Positions 19,868 to 27,173 of a stretch of DNA of 64,000 nt are shown piece by piece (within the stretch, counting starts at the first letter, position 1; the number at the start of each line of letters is the position of its first letter). The stretch covers positions 248,001-312,000 of the forward strand of contig CAVZVZ010000002.1 in NCBI GenBank assembly GCA_963778895.1, read 5' to 3'. The DNA comes from CAVZVZ01 sp963778895. Its GTDB lineage: Bacteria; Actinomycetota; Acidimicrobiia; Acidimicrobiales; Acidimicrobilacustridaceae. Below the pieces are notes generated by a model that searched no databases, was not told where the DNA came from, and saw nothing but the letters and a program-made list of their open reading frames with translations. The translations under genes and the position numbers were made by a program.

Positions 19868-20674
19868 ATGGCCACGCTCGTTTCCTTCCACGCGCATCCC
19901 GACGACGAGTCCATCGCCACCGGTGGCTCCATGGCGAAGGCGGCTGACGCCGGTCATCGGGTGGTACTCGTCGTCGCAACTCGCGGTGAGCAAGGTGAGC
20001 CGCAAGCGGGGGTGCTGCGCGAGGGTGAGCAGCTCTGGGAACGCCGCGTGGTCGAGACGCACAGGAGCGCCGAGATCCTGGGTGCCGATCGCGTCGAGTT
20101 CCTCGGCTACGAGGACTCGGGGATGATGGGTGAGCCGACCAACGACAATCCCAACTGCTTCTGGCAGGCCGACATCGAGCAAGCCGCCGAGAAGCTGGCC
20201 AACCTCTTACGCGAGGTGAACGCCGACGTCTTCACGATCTACGACGACCACGGCGGCTACGGCCACCCGGATCACATTCAGGTGCACCGCGTCGGTCGTC
20301 GGGCCGCCGAGCTGGCGGCCGTCGACCGCGTCTTCCAGTCGACGATGAATCGTGACCACATCCGCCGGCTCATGGAACAGCGCAGTGAGGAAGTCGCCGA
20401 AGCCATGGACGAGGAGCGACGCGATGCCGCGTCGAACGACGACTTCGGTTCGCCGGAGTCGGTGATCACCCACGCTGTCGATGTGGGTGATTTCGTCGAT
20501 CGCAAACGCGAGTCGATGGTCGCGCACCGCAGCCAGATCGGGCCGGAGACCTTCTTCTTGAAGATGCCCGAGGACGCTTTTCGAGTCGCCTTCGGTACGG
20601 AGTGGTACATCGCGCTCGACCGGGCGCGGCCGGCGGATGCACCGTTCGGCACTGACCTGTTCGCCGATGCCTGA
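19868..20674 (+). CDS. PIG-L/LmbE-family zinc deacetylase (MshB/Mca-like)
   Basis: A 268-residue enzyme. The N-terminal FHAHPDDESIATGGSMAKAADAGH holds the AHPDDE zinc site of the LmbE superfamily, and DDHGGYGHPDHIQVHRVGRRAA gives the third ligand and the catalytic region. Members remove acetyl or other acyl groups from GlcNAc-type substrates (MshB) or cleave mycothiol S-conjugates (Mca). Which activity applies is not decidable here, and no other mycothiol gene is in the window. The ATG is the first codon of the family's opening strand. The stop overlaps the next gene as TGATG. Confidence 0.85.
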   Translation: MATLVSFHAHPDDESIATGGSMAKAADAGHRVVLVVATRGEQGEPQAGVLREGEQLWERRVVETHRSAEILGADRVEFLGYEDSGMMGEPTNDNPNCFWQADIEQAAEKLANLLREVNADVFTIYDDHGGYGHPDHIQVHRVGRRAAELAAVDRVFQSTMNRDHIRRLMEQRSEEVAEAMDEERRDAASNDDFGSPESVITHAVDVGDFVDRKRESMVAHRSQIGPETFFLKMPEDAFRVAFGTEWYIALDRARPADAPFGTDLFADA

Positions 20675-21789
20675 TGGCCGAGACGACGGTGGGGTGGACG
20701 CACACTGGCTACGCGCAGCAACTGGTGTTCGGCTCCGGGGCCGTCGCCAAGCTGCCGGAGTTGCTGCGGGCGGTCGGTGCCCGGCGAGCGTTGCTCGTGA
20801 CGACGCAGGGTCGGCTTGCATCCGACGACGGTGCCCGCGTCGTTCGGGCGCTCGGGTCCGCGGTGGCATCCACGTTTGCCGACGTGACATCGCATGCGCC
20901 GGCACCGATGGTGCAAGCCGCGGTTTTGCAAGCTCGGCGTGACGGCGTCGACGCCATCGTCTCGTTCGGTGGTGGCTCGTGCGCTGACACGGGCAAGGCG
21001 ATCAACTTCTTCGCCGAGCAAGAGGCGGGGACCCCAGGTTCGTCCTGGGCCGACCGCCCGGCGTTGCCCCACATCGCTGTGCCGACCACCTACTCGGGTG
21101 CAGAGTTGACGCCGTTCTTCGGGATGACCGACCCACATACGCGCCAGAAGCAGGGCGCGGGCGGACCCACCTGCGCGCCGATCGCCGCGATCTACGACGT
21201 CGACGTGACGATGTCGACCCCGCCCGAGGTCAGTGCGGAGACCGGTATGAACGCGCTCGCGCATTGCGTCGAGATCGTGTGGTCGACGGCGCGAACCCCT
21301 GAAGCCGAGGCGGTCGCTCTGGCTGGCGCGTCCCGCATCGTCGACGCGCTCCCGCAGGTGGTCGAGCACCCCGATGACGTCGACGCTCGGTCGCGGATGT
21401 TCGAGGGTGCGGCCCTCGGTGGCCGATGCCTGCAGAACGGCACGATGGGCATCCATCACGGGTTGGCCCAACTCGTGGGCGGCCGCACGGGCATTCCGCA
21501 CGGGCTGGCCAACGCCATCATCCTGCCCCACGCCATTCGCTACAACGAGCCCGCGGTGCCCGACGCGATCGCGCGTATCGGCGCGGCCATCGGCGCGGAT
21601 GATCCCGCCGACGCGCTCACCGAACTGGTCGCCCGCATGGGACTACCCACCCAGCTCTCGACGGTCGGGGTCACCGAGGACGACCTCGATGCCGTGGCTC
21701 GGCTTTCGCAGTCGAACTTCGGGGTGCAGTCGAACCCGCGGCCGGTCAACGAGGACCAGGCCCGAGAGGTGCTGCAGGCTGCGTTCTGA
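20674..21789 (+). CDS. iron-containing alcohol dehydrogenase family, maleylacetate-reductase-like
   Basis: A 371-residue protein with the type III dehydrogenase layout. The N-terminal Rossmann half has FGSGAVAKLPELLRAVGARRALLVT and VDAIVSFGGGSCADTGKAI. The helical half has LPHIAVPTTYSGAELTPFFGMTD, NALAHCVEIVWS and NGTMGIHHGLAQLVGGRTGIPHGLANAIILPHAIRYN. The short form and the YSGAE(L/M)TP motif resemble maleylacetate reductases, which act at the end of hydroxyquinol and chlorocatechol degradation. No ring-cleavage 1,2-dioxygenase is next to it, so another carbonyl substrate is possible. Translation is probably coupled to the PIG-L gene (TGATG). Confidence 0.82.
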   Translation: MAETTVGWTHTGYAQQLVFGSGAVAKLPELLRAVGARRALLVTTQGRLASDDGARVVRALGSAVASTFADVTSHAPAPMVQAAVLQARRDGVDAIVSFGGGSCADTGKAINFFAEQEAGTPGSSWADRPALPHIAVPTTYSGAELTPFFGMTDPHTRQKQGAGGPTCAPIAAIYDVDVTMSTPPEVSAETGMNALAHCVEIVWSTARTPEAEAVALAGASRIVDALPQVVEHPDDVDARSRMFEGAALGGRCLQNGTMGIHHGLAQLVGGRTGIPHGLANAIILPHAIRYNEPAVPDAIARIGAAIGADDPADALTELVARMGLPTQLSTVGVTEDDLDAVARLSQSNFGVQSNPRPVNEDQAREVLQAAF

Positions 21790-21815
21790 CGGCGATGGGG
21801 ATACCGTCGCGTGGC

Positions 21816-22433
21816 ATGGCTGACGTGACAGGAATCGACTCCCAGCTCGTGCCCGAGGAGCTGCCCCGTTGGCGCGGCATCAACCATCTCGCGTTGGTCA
21901 CGAACGACATGGACGCGACCGTGCGCTTCTACCACGGCGTGCTCGGCATGCGGTTGGTGGCCACGATCGGTAACGAGCACTTCAAGCACTACTTCTTCGA
22001 CATCGGGTCCGAGAACACGGTCGCTTTCTTTCAATGGATCGGTGCGGACGTGGGTCATCTCGAGAAGCCGGCGGGCATCCCGCCGAACTACGCGACACAG
22101 TTCGATCACCTGTCGTTCAACCTGCCCGACGAGTACGCGCTCGAGTCGATGCGCGACCGGCTGGCCGAGTACGGCTGTGAGGTGACCGAGGTCGTCGACC
22201 ACGACATCATGCGGTCGATCTACTTCACCGACCCGAACGGCATCGCGCTCGAGGCCTCGTGGTGGGTGGTCGACGCCACGGGTCGTCCGGCCGACTACAA
22301 CGACCGTCGGTTGTTCTGCGACCTCGAACCGGTGGATGCCGTGGTCGAACTGCAGAACAAGGGCGATCTCGAGTGGACGCCGAGCACGCAGCTGGTCGAC
22401 GACGACGGCGGCGCCAGCACCGACCCGGCCTGA
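21816..22433 (+). CDS. VOC (glyoxalase/extradiol dioxygenase-fold) protein
   Basis: About 205 residues. It has a betaalphabetabetabeta VOC module starting at INHLALVTNDMDATVRFYHGVLGMRLVATIG. FDHLSFNLPDEYALESMRDRLAEYGCEV and the metal-ligand region SIYFTDPNGIALEASWW follow. The His in INHLALV, the His in FDHLSF and the Glu in IALEASW are a plausible facial triad. It could be a dioxygenase-like or lyase-like enzyme, or a metabolite-binding protein. It follows the dehydrogenase by 26 bases with the Met used here. A start at 21795 would add seven residues. Confidence 0.78.
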   Translation: MADVTGIDSQLVPEELPRWRGINHLALVTNDMDATVRFYHGVLGMRLVATIGNEHFKHYFFDIGSENTVAFFQWIGADVGHLEKPAGIPPNYATQFDHLSFNLPDEYALESMRDRLAEYGCEVTEVVDHDIMRSIYFTDPNGIALEASWWVVDATGRPADYNDRRLFCDLEPVDAVVELQNKGDLEWTPSTQLVDDDGGASTDPA

Positions 22434-22450
22434 CCGTCGCCCGTCACGGC

Positions 22451-22858
22451 ATGCGAGCAGAAGGCAGGTTCGAGGTCGCGGCGTTCGCGCCCGCGCCTGT
22501 CGACCCGGCATTCGACATCACCACTGGCGTTCAGGTGGGCGTGGCGACGATGCAGAAGACGTACTCCGGTGATGTCGTGGGTCGATCGGCGACGCTGTTC
22601 ACGTCCGCGTTCGACCCCGAAGCGGGAGTCGGCACCTACGTGGCGATGGAATCCTTCGAGGGTTCGCTCGATGGGGTCAGCGGCACGTTCAACTTCACGC
22701 ACTCGGCGACCACCGGCGGTACCGATCGGTCCGCCGAGCACTTCGTGATCGTCCCGTCGAGCGGCACCGGAGACCTGGCTGGTATCCACGGTTCAGGCGG
22801 CTTGGCCATCGACCCGGACGGAACCCACCGCATCTGGTTCGACTACGACCTCAGCTGA
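22451..22858 (+). CDS. DUF3224 beta-barrel-type protein
   Basis: A 135-residue protein matching the DUF3224 family in layout. Repeated short beta strands are rich in Gly and Thr (GRSATLFTSAFDPEAGVGTYVAMESFEGSLDGVSGTFNFTH). Then SAEHFVIVPSSGTGDLAGIHGSGGLAIDPDGTHRIWFDYDL closes the barrel. The family is linked to an allene-oxide-cyclase-like barrel fold, and its function is not established. The Met is 17 bp after the VOC stop, making this the last gene of the 17.8-22.9 kb run. Confidence 0.75.
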   Translation: MRAEGRFEVAAFAPAPVDPAFDITTGVQVGVATMQKTYSGDVVGRSATLFTSAFDPEAGVGTYVAMESFEGSLDGVSGTFNFTHSATTGGTDRSAEHFVIVPSSGTGDLAGIHGSGGLAIDPDGTHRIWFDYDLS

Positions 22859-23173
22859 ACAGCAACGGGACCGCTTGATCGGAGTCCAGCGTCAGCTGAC
22901 CCGAGCGGTGGCGTCGATCGGCAGATCGTCTAGGTCGGGTTGCTCGACCGGCACGCGCACGACGCCGAACCCCTCGACGTCGGGGCTCACGAGTTTGAGG
23001 ATCGCTTCCAACAGCTCCGCAACGTAGCCGGAGTGGCCTTTGCGAACGTCTGTCCAGGTGTAAGCAGACTCCGGGCTCGGCTGGGGGTTGGCTCGGGGAG
23101 TGGACGCGGAGTGGCGCCGGTCGGGGACCGGCGCCACTGGGCTCGTGAGTCATCGGGACCGAGGCCCGAGGGG
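22859..23173. other. non-coding stretch holding repeat copy A
   Basis: This 315-bp gap between two converging genes shows no convincing gene. A minus-strand open frame of about 80 codons covers part of it (ending LVSPDVEGFGVVRVPVEQPDLDDLPID), but its upstream half lacks protein character. The segment GCGAACGTCTGTCCAGGTGT at 23042-23061, followed by AAGCAGAC, is a copy of the motif that recurs at 23760-23787 and, more diverged, near 24641. Confidence 0.5.
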
Positions 23174-23617
23174 TTAGCTGGGGGTGTGGTGGGCGTTGAC
23201 CAGCTTGGTGGCGAACGCGGGGAGGTTGGCCTTGAGAGCGTCGGCCTTGGCCTGGGTCAGCTTGCCGTTGGTGGCCTGGTCGATCCTGGCGGAGGCGTCG
23301 CTGACCACCGCGTTGACGACGGAGTCGACCGAGACGCCGTTGGCGGTTGCCACGTCCGCGATGGACTGGCCGGCCTTGATGTCACTGCCGAGCGCGGCAG
23401 GCTTCACACCGATCGTGTCGGCGGCGACCTTCAACTCGCGGTGACGCAGGCGGCGCAGCAAGGGATGGGCGGTCTTGCCGACCGGCGCGGAGCTGGTGGT
23501 CGGGGTGGCGGCGCTGGCTACGCCGGGCACCATGGTGGCGACGCCGAGCGAACCGGCAAGCAGGCCAGCGCCGATGGTGGCGCTGGCGATGAACTTCTTG
23601 GTGCGGGTGATGGTCAT
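23174..23617 (-). CDS. small secreted protein of unknown function
   Basis: A 147-residue protein with a Sec-type signal peptide. MTITRTKKFIASATIGAGLL has a basic n-region, a hydrophobic core continues to about residue 35, and SAATP provides an Ala-x-Ala-like cleavage site. The mature part contains ADTIGVKPAALGSDIKAGQSIADVATANGVSVDSVVNAVVSDASARI. This resembles the LysM-like or clover-type helical repeats (xxLGV...L...AGxSLADVAxxxGV) seen in secreted actinobacterial proteins. No enzymatic motif is visible. A strong AAGGAAG ribosome site precedes the Met used here. A longer start with MGFRKEV is less likely because it would bury the signal peptide. Confidence 0.7.
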   Translation of the reverse strand: MTITRTKKFIASATIGAGLLAGSLGVATMVPGVASAATPTTSSAPVGKTAHPLLRRLRHRELKVAADTIGVKPAALGSDIKAGQSIADVATANGVSVDSVVNAVVSDASARIDQATNGKLTQAKADALKANLPAFATKLVNAHHTPS

Positions 23618-23992
23618 GGTGGGGCTTCCTTGATTGGGGGGAGGGACTTCTTTTCTGAACCCCACGATGCGCCCCAGCTGTGAAGGAACTGTGATGACCC
23701 GATCAGGTGTCTACCGGTAAACGGCGCCTAACGTGACGCATGGAGCGGGTGTGCCGTTGCCGAACGTCCGTGCAGGTGTAAGCAGACCCGAGTGAGGCGT
23801 CTCAGAACGGCCCGTGGGGGGCACCCCCATACCGGTGCCGGGGGTTGCCGAAAGGGAGCGCCGATCGCCGGTTATGTACTGTCGCAGATCGTCCCCTCAG
23901 GGACGCGGCTCGACAGGTGACCAGAGCGGATCGGGGATGCAGCGCGGCCCGCGCTCGTCCGCGGTGTTGACGGGCCACGGCCACGGGCAGCA
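23618..23992. other. non-coding stretch holding repeat copy B
   Basis: A 375-bp gap upstream of the secreted-protein gene and downstream of the helical-protein gene, both on the minus strand. It contains the promoter region of the secreted gene (not resolved) and repeat copy B (23751-23815). It also has short G-runs forming a hairpin-prone segment (GGGGGGCACCCCC at 23815-23827). A 63-codon minus-strand frame inside it has no protein-like composition. Confidence 0.5.
23751..23815. repeat. degenerate dispersed repeat, copy B
   Basis: About 65 bp beginning GTGCCGTTGCCGAACGTCCG and continuing TGCAGGTGTAAGCAGAC, then CTCAGAACGGCCCGT. It aligns over its whole length with copy C (24632-24696, GTGCCATTACCGAACGCCCG) at roughly three matches in four. 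Its central 27 bp also match copy A at 23042. The two long copies flank the small helical-protein gene in the same orientation. Confidence 0.6.
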
Positions 23993-24463
23993 CTACGAAG
24001 CGCGCTGCGCGCCGTGTCGTTCTAGAAACGCGTCGATCGCGGACCAGTCGTCAGGCTTGCCTGCGAGGGCGCTTTCGAACAAGACGATCTGCGCACGCTC
24101 GTGCTCGACGACCGCCTCGCCCACAACGGACTGCTCCTTGGGGAGCACGTCCGCGAGGTTCGTGTACATCCTCAAAGTGTCGGGCGTGTATGCCAAGGCG
24201 TTCTCCAAGACTTCCCGCCAGTCGTTGCCCAACTGGGCCACTTCAACACCGATGCGTTCGGCCCCGCCGTGGTCGATCGATACCTCGTAACTTTGCGCGA
24301 CAGCTTCGATGAGGTCTCTGGTCGTCCTTTCCACTAGCGCGAGGACATCGAATTCCTGACGGTGGTCGGGGAAACGTTCACCGAGAGCCTCGTAGTAAGC
24401 AACGCCGGAGACCTCCGCGGCCCAACACTCGCTGAGAGCATGCTGAACTCTCCGTTCCACCAT
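23993..24463 (-). CDS. small all-helical protein of unknown function (ferritin-like bundle possible)
   Basis: A 156-residue protein with no membrane segment or signal. Almost all of it is predicted helix by eye: VQHALSECWAAEVSGVAYYEALGERFPDHRQEFDVLALVERTTRDLIEAVAQSY, LGNDWREVLENALAYTPDTLRMYTNLADVLP and VVGEAVVEHERAQIVLFESALAGK. The spacing of Glu/His residues (AEVSGVAYYEAL, EHERAQIVLFE) is suggestive of a four-helix ferritin-like bundle, but a full set of metal ligands cannot be assigned. The start is supported by an AGGGAG site six bases upstream. It sits between repeat copies B and C, so it may be acquired DNA. Confidence 0.6.
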   Translation of the reverse strand: MVERRVQHALSECWAAEVSGVAYYEALGERFPDHRQEFDVLALVERTTRDLIEAVAQSYEVSIDHGGAERIGVEVAQLGNDWREVLENALAYTPDTLRMYTNLADVLPKEQSVVGEAVVEHERAQIVLFESALAGKPDDWSAIDAFLERHGAQRAS

Positions 24464-24631
24464 GCTGCGCTCCCTTCTCGCGGCAACCCGTACTGTACGA
24501 GCGGTCGACGCCGGTTGAAATCTGACCCAGGTGTGTCCCCGATGCCCGGTTATGGGGCGCACAGAACGGCACATCGGTGCTCTTGGGCGGGGTGTCCCAG
24601 ATCGCCGGGTTCGTGACGCTTTGGGGCGAGC

Positions 24632-24696
24632 GTGCCATTACCGAACGCCCGTGAAGCTGTAAGTGACACGGACGAGGGCATCCCAGAGCGGCCCAT
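24632..24696. repeat. degenerate dispersed repeat, copy C
   Basis: Direct-orientation partner of copy B: GTGCCATTACCGAACGCCCG, then TGAAGCTGTAAGTGACAC and TCCCAGAGCGGCCCAT. It lies 45 bp upstream of the VapB-like start. A further related-looking stretch (ACAGAACGGCACATCGGTGC near 24560) is too weak to count as a copy. Confidence 0.55.
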
Positions 24697-24740
24697 CCGG
24701 GACGGTTGATGTCGATGGATGTGCTGTATATCGTTGCTGT

Positions 24741-24959
24741 ATGTCAGCGACCAGGACGCAGATCTATCTCACCGAGGCGCAACGCCACCGCATCGACCAG
24801 GTGACGGCGGCTGAAGGCATCCCGATGGCCGAGGTCATCCGTCGAGCCCTCGACGAGTACCTGGGCGATGACGCCGACGCCGCGGTAGCGCTGCGCTCGA
24901 CGTTCGGCGCCGTCCCGGATGCCACGTCACCGTCGCGTGATGAGTGGCAGCGTGGCTGA
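24741..24959 (+). CDS. ribbon-helix-helix antitoxin, VapB/CopG-like
   Basis: A 72-residue protein with an N-terminal ribbon-helix-helix: TRTQIYLTEAQRHRIDQVTAAEGIPMAEVIRRALDEYL. The strand residues bind DNA as a dimer. The acidic C-terminal tail (GDDADAAVALRSTFGAVPDATSPSRDEWQRG) is the usual toxin-wrapping segment. It would neutralise the PIN-domain protein encoded next and repress the operon. Its stop overlaps the toxin start by 20 bases. Upstream, GCTGTAT occurs twice (24723-24729 and 24736-24742), the second overlapping the start codon, and may be part of an operator. Confidence 0.82.
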   Translation: MSATRTQIYLTEAQRHRIDQVTAAEGIPMAEVIRRALDEYLGDDADAAVALRSTFGAVPDATSPSRDEWQRG

Positions 24960-25296
24960 CATCCTCGCCGACACCGACGTCTTCATCGATCACCTGCGTG
25001 GTTCCGCTGAGCTCAAGCCAGGTCGCCACCGGCTCCACTACTCGGTGGTGACTCGCGCCGAGCTGTTCGCCGGCAACAGCGCGACCGACCTCGTGTCCCA
25101 GCTGCTGGCCCCGTTTCGCGAGATCACCGTGGATCGCTCCGTAGCCGAGCGCGCCGGCCGTGTGGCAAGAGAGTTCCAACTCCGACTGCCCGACGCACTC
25201 ATCGCCGCGACAGCCTTGGAGAACCGGCTGACACTGGCCACCAGGAACCGCAAGGACTTCGACAAGGTCAGGGGCCTCCGCATCCGAACACCTTGA
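24940..25296 (+). CDS. PIN-domain ribonuclease toxin, VapC-like
   Basis: About 118 residues with the PIN-domain acid residues in place: ILADTDVFIDHLRG (first Asp), YSVVTRAELFAGN (Glu), LPDALIAATALENRLTLATRNRKDFDKV (third Asp plus the usual T-x-N/D region). VapC toxins are Mg-dependent RNases that cleave tRNA or rRNA. The preceding RHH gene overlaps it, the normal antitoxin-first order. The start could be the ATG used here, a GTG three bases upstream, or a GTG at 24952. Confidence 0.85.
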   Translation: MSGSVADILADTDVFIDHLRGSAELKPGRHRLHYSVVTRAELFAGNSATDLVSQLLAPFREITVDRSVAERAGRVAREFQLRLPDALIAATALENRLTLATRNRKDFDKVRGLRIRTP

Positions 25297-25398
25297 GGCC
25301 ATGTGGCATGCCCCTGGACCGCCGGGACCGGGACACCTCCGTCGAACGATGGATGTCACCGATTCGGTCGTTCGCTGAACTTCATCGTAGGGCGCAGC

Positions 25399-26397
25399 TC
25401 AGCGCCAGGCGCTGGCCCGATCTTCGGTGGCGCTCGCAGCAAGAGTGTCCATTGAGTCGTCCGCACGAGGTTCGCGGTCGCCGAGTTGGGTGAGCACCTC
25501 GGCACCGTCGTCGGTGACCAGCAACATGTGCTCGAACTGCGCCGTGCGGGTGCCGTCGGCGGTGACCGCGGTCCAGCCGTCGTCCCAGACTGAGTGCCGG
25601 CCGCTGCCCATGGCGATCATGGGCTCGATGGTGAAGACCATCCCCTTCTCGATCGGCGTCGTCAGCCGGGGCTCGTGATAGTGCGGGATCTGGAGATCGG
25701 TGTGGAACTGCTCTCCGATGCCGTGCCCCACGAAGGCGCGCACCACGTCGAAGTTCTCGGCGTTGGCGTGGACTTCGATGGCCCGCCCGATGTCCGACAC
25801 CGGTGCACCGGGATGCACCGCCGCGATGCCGAGATCGAGGCACTCCTTGGTGACACGCACCAGACGCTGCGTCTCGGGATCGACTTGTCCGACCAGGAAC
25901 GTGGCGTTGGTGTCGCCGTGCACTCCGTCGATGAAGGCGGTCACGTCGATGTTGACGATGTCACCATCACGAAGCTCGCGGTCGTCGGGGATGCCGTGGC
26001 AGATGACCTCGTTGACCGAAGTGCAGACCGACTTCGGGAAGCCGCGGTAGTTCAACGGGCTCGGATAGGCGTTGCGCTCGATCGTGGCCTGATGGACGAA
26101 GGCATCGATGGTGTCCGTGGTGACACCGGGCGCCACCTGCTCGCCGGCCAGCTTCAAGATCTCGGCCGCGATGCGACCGGCGTGGCGCATCCGTTCGATG
26201 ACGTCGGCCGACTTGACCCGGGGCTCGTTCCAGCGGGTCGGCTCACCGGAGTCCGCATAGTCGGGTCGGGCGATGCCGGCCGGCACCTCGCGAGTGGGGC
26301 TGAGCGTGCCCGGCCGCACCCGCTCCTCGCTGGTCTTGTGGCACCGCTTGTACTTCTTCCCACTGCCGCACCAGCAGGGATCGTTCGACTTCAGCAT
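25399..26397 (-). CDS. map: type I methionine aminopeptidase with N-terminal SEC-C zinc motif
   Basis: A 332-residue enzyme that removes the initiator Met from nascent proteins. The N-terminus MLKSNDPCWCGSGKKYKRCH is a SEC-C type zinc motif, as in long actinobacterial MAPs that dock at the ribosome. The pita-bread catalytic domain shows NYRGFPKSVCTSVNEVICHGIP and GDIVNIDVTAFIDGVHGDTNATF (two metal-binding Asp). It continues with RAFVGHGIGEQFH (His), VFTIEPMIAMG (Glu) and TAQFEHMLLVT (Glu). It is intact. The Met at the SEC-C motif is preferred to a longer reading (MIVAREGG...). It is divergent from the MhuD-like gene. Confidence 0.93.
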   Translation of the reverse strand: MLKSNDPCWCGSGKKYKRCHKTSEERVRPGTLSPTREVPAGIARPDYADSGEPTRWNEPRVKSADVIERMRHAGRIAAEILKLAGEQVAPGVTTDTIDAFVHQATIERNAYPSPLNYRGFPKSVCTSVNEVICHGIPDDRELRDGDIVNIDVTAFIDGVHGDTNATFLVGQVDPETQRLVRVTKECLDLGIAAVHPGAPVSDIGRAIEVHANAENFDVVRAFVGHGIGEQFHTDLQIPHYHEPRLTTPIEKGMVFTIEPMIAMGSGRHSVWDDGWTAVTADGTRTAQFEHMLLVTDDGAEVLTQLGDREPRADDSMDTLAASATEDRASAWR

Positions 26398-26466
26398 CGC
26401 GGCCGAGTGTAGGGGGACGCGGTCCGAGACTGGCGGGCGGCCCCCTTCCCGGGCCACGATCACGCC

Positions 26467-26796
26467 GTGAGCATCATCAAGATCAACGCCATCACCGTGC
26501 CCGCCGACGCCGGTGACGAGCTGGCCCAGCGGTTCGCGGCTCGAGCAGGAGCCGTGGACAACCAGCCCGGGTTCGAGGGCTTCGAGCTGTTGAAGCCCAC
26601 GGACGACCGCACGACCTGGCTCGTGGTCACCCGCTGGCGGGACGAGGACGCCTTCAACGAGTGGGTGAGCTCACCCGCGTTCGGGCACGGGCATCAAGGT
26701 GCCGACAAGCCGGCGCCGCACGGCGGACCGGTTTCGACGCATTCGGAGCTGTGGTCCTACGAGGTCGCCTTGACCGCTGGCGCGGCTGCGGACTGA
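26467..26796 (+). CDS. MhuD-like heme-degrading monooxygenase (ABM fold)
   Basis: A 109-residue dimeric alpha/beta-barrel (ABM-fold) protein. It closely follows mycobacterial MhuD: the start IIKINAITVPADAGDELAQRFAARAGAVDNQPGFEGFELLKP has the heme-site Asn at residue 7. WLVVTRWRDEDAFNEWVSSPAF supplies Trp66, and a His at 74 or 76 (GHGHQG) is positioned as the heme ligand. MhuD opens heme to mycobilin and releases iron without CO. Starts at GTG. The next gene, a small four-TM protein, begins eight bases after its stop. The known family includes non-heme ABM enzymes, but these three residues favour heme degradation. Confidence 0.8.
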   Translation: MSIIKINAITVPADAGDELAQRFAARAGAVDNQPGFEGFELLKPTDDRTTWLVVTRWRDEDAFNEWVSSPAFGHGHQGADKPAPHGGPVSTHSELWSYEVALTAGAAAD

Positions 26797-26803
26797 ATCT
26801 CGC

Positions 26804-27169
26804 GTGCTCCTCGACTTCCACGAGAGCTTCGCCTGGTTCGTCATCATCGCCAACGGCTTGGCGGGGTTCTGGGCGCTCGGCGCGCACTGGTTCGAGCCGC
26901 TGCGGACACGGGCGCTGTGGTGGTTCATCACCATCGCCGAGCTCACGATCTTTGCTCAGGTGGCCATGGGTGTCGGTTTGGTAGCCGGCCAAGGGTTCCA
27001 GGCTCCCAAGTTCCACATGTTCTATGGCTTCGTGGCGATCATCACCGTCGGACTGATCTACAGCTACCGGCAGCAGATGGAGAAGCAGAAGTACCTCCTG
27101 TACGGCCTCGGCGGGCTGTTCCTGATGGGCCTGGCCATTCGCGCCATGCTCGTTGGCGCCACCTCGTAA
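26804..27169 (+). CDS. small four-TM membrane protein of unknown function
   Basis: A 121-residue integral membrane protein with four hydrophobic segments: FVIIANGLAGFWALGAHWF, LWWFITIAELTIFAQVAMGVGLV, MFYGFVAIITVGLIYSYR and LLYGLGGLFLMGLAIRAMLVG. His residues in ALGAHW and KFHMFYG fall at membrane edges and could bind heme, but no recognised signature is present. It is eight bases downstream of the MhuD-like gene, so a shared role in heme handling is an inference from position only. Starts at GTG. Confidence 0.7.
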   Translation: MLLDFHESFAWFVIIANGLAGFWALGAHWFEPLRTRALWWFITIAELTIFAQVAMGVGLVAGQGFQAPKFHMFYGFVAIITVGLIYSYRQQMEKQKYLLYGLGGLFLMGLAIRAMLVGATS

Positions 27170-27173
27170 GGGT

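Noticed and set aside
22892..23137. 81-codon minus-strand gene overlapping repeat copy A
   Set aside because: Only its last 35 residues look protein-like; no ribosome site or family pattern was seen, and it overlaps the repeat.
23802..23993. 63-codon minus-strand open frame
   Set aside because: Arg/Ala-rich composition, overlaps repeat copy B, and has no start context.
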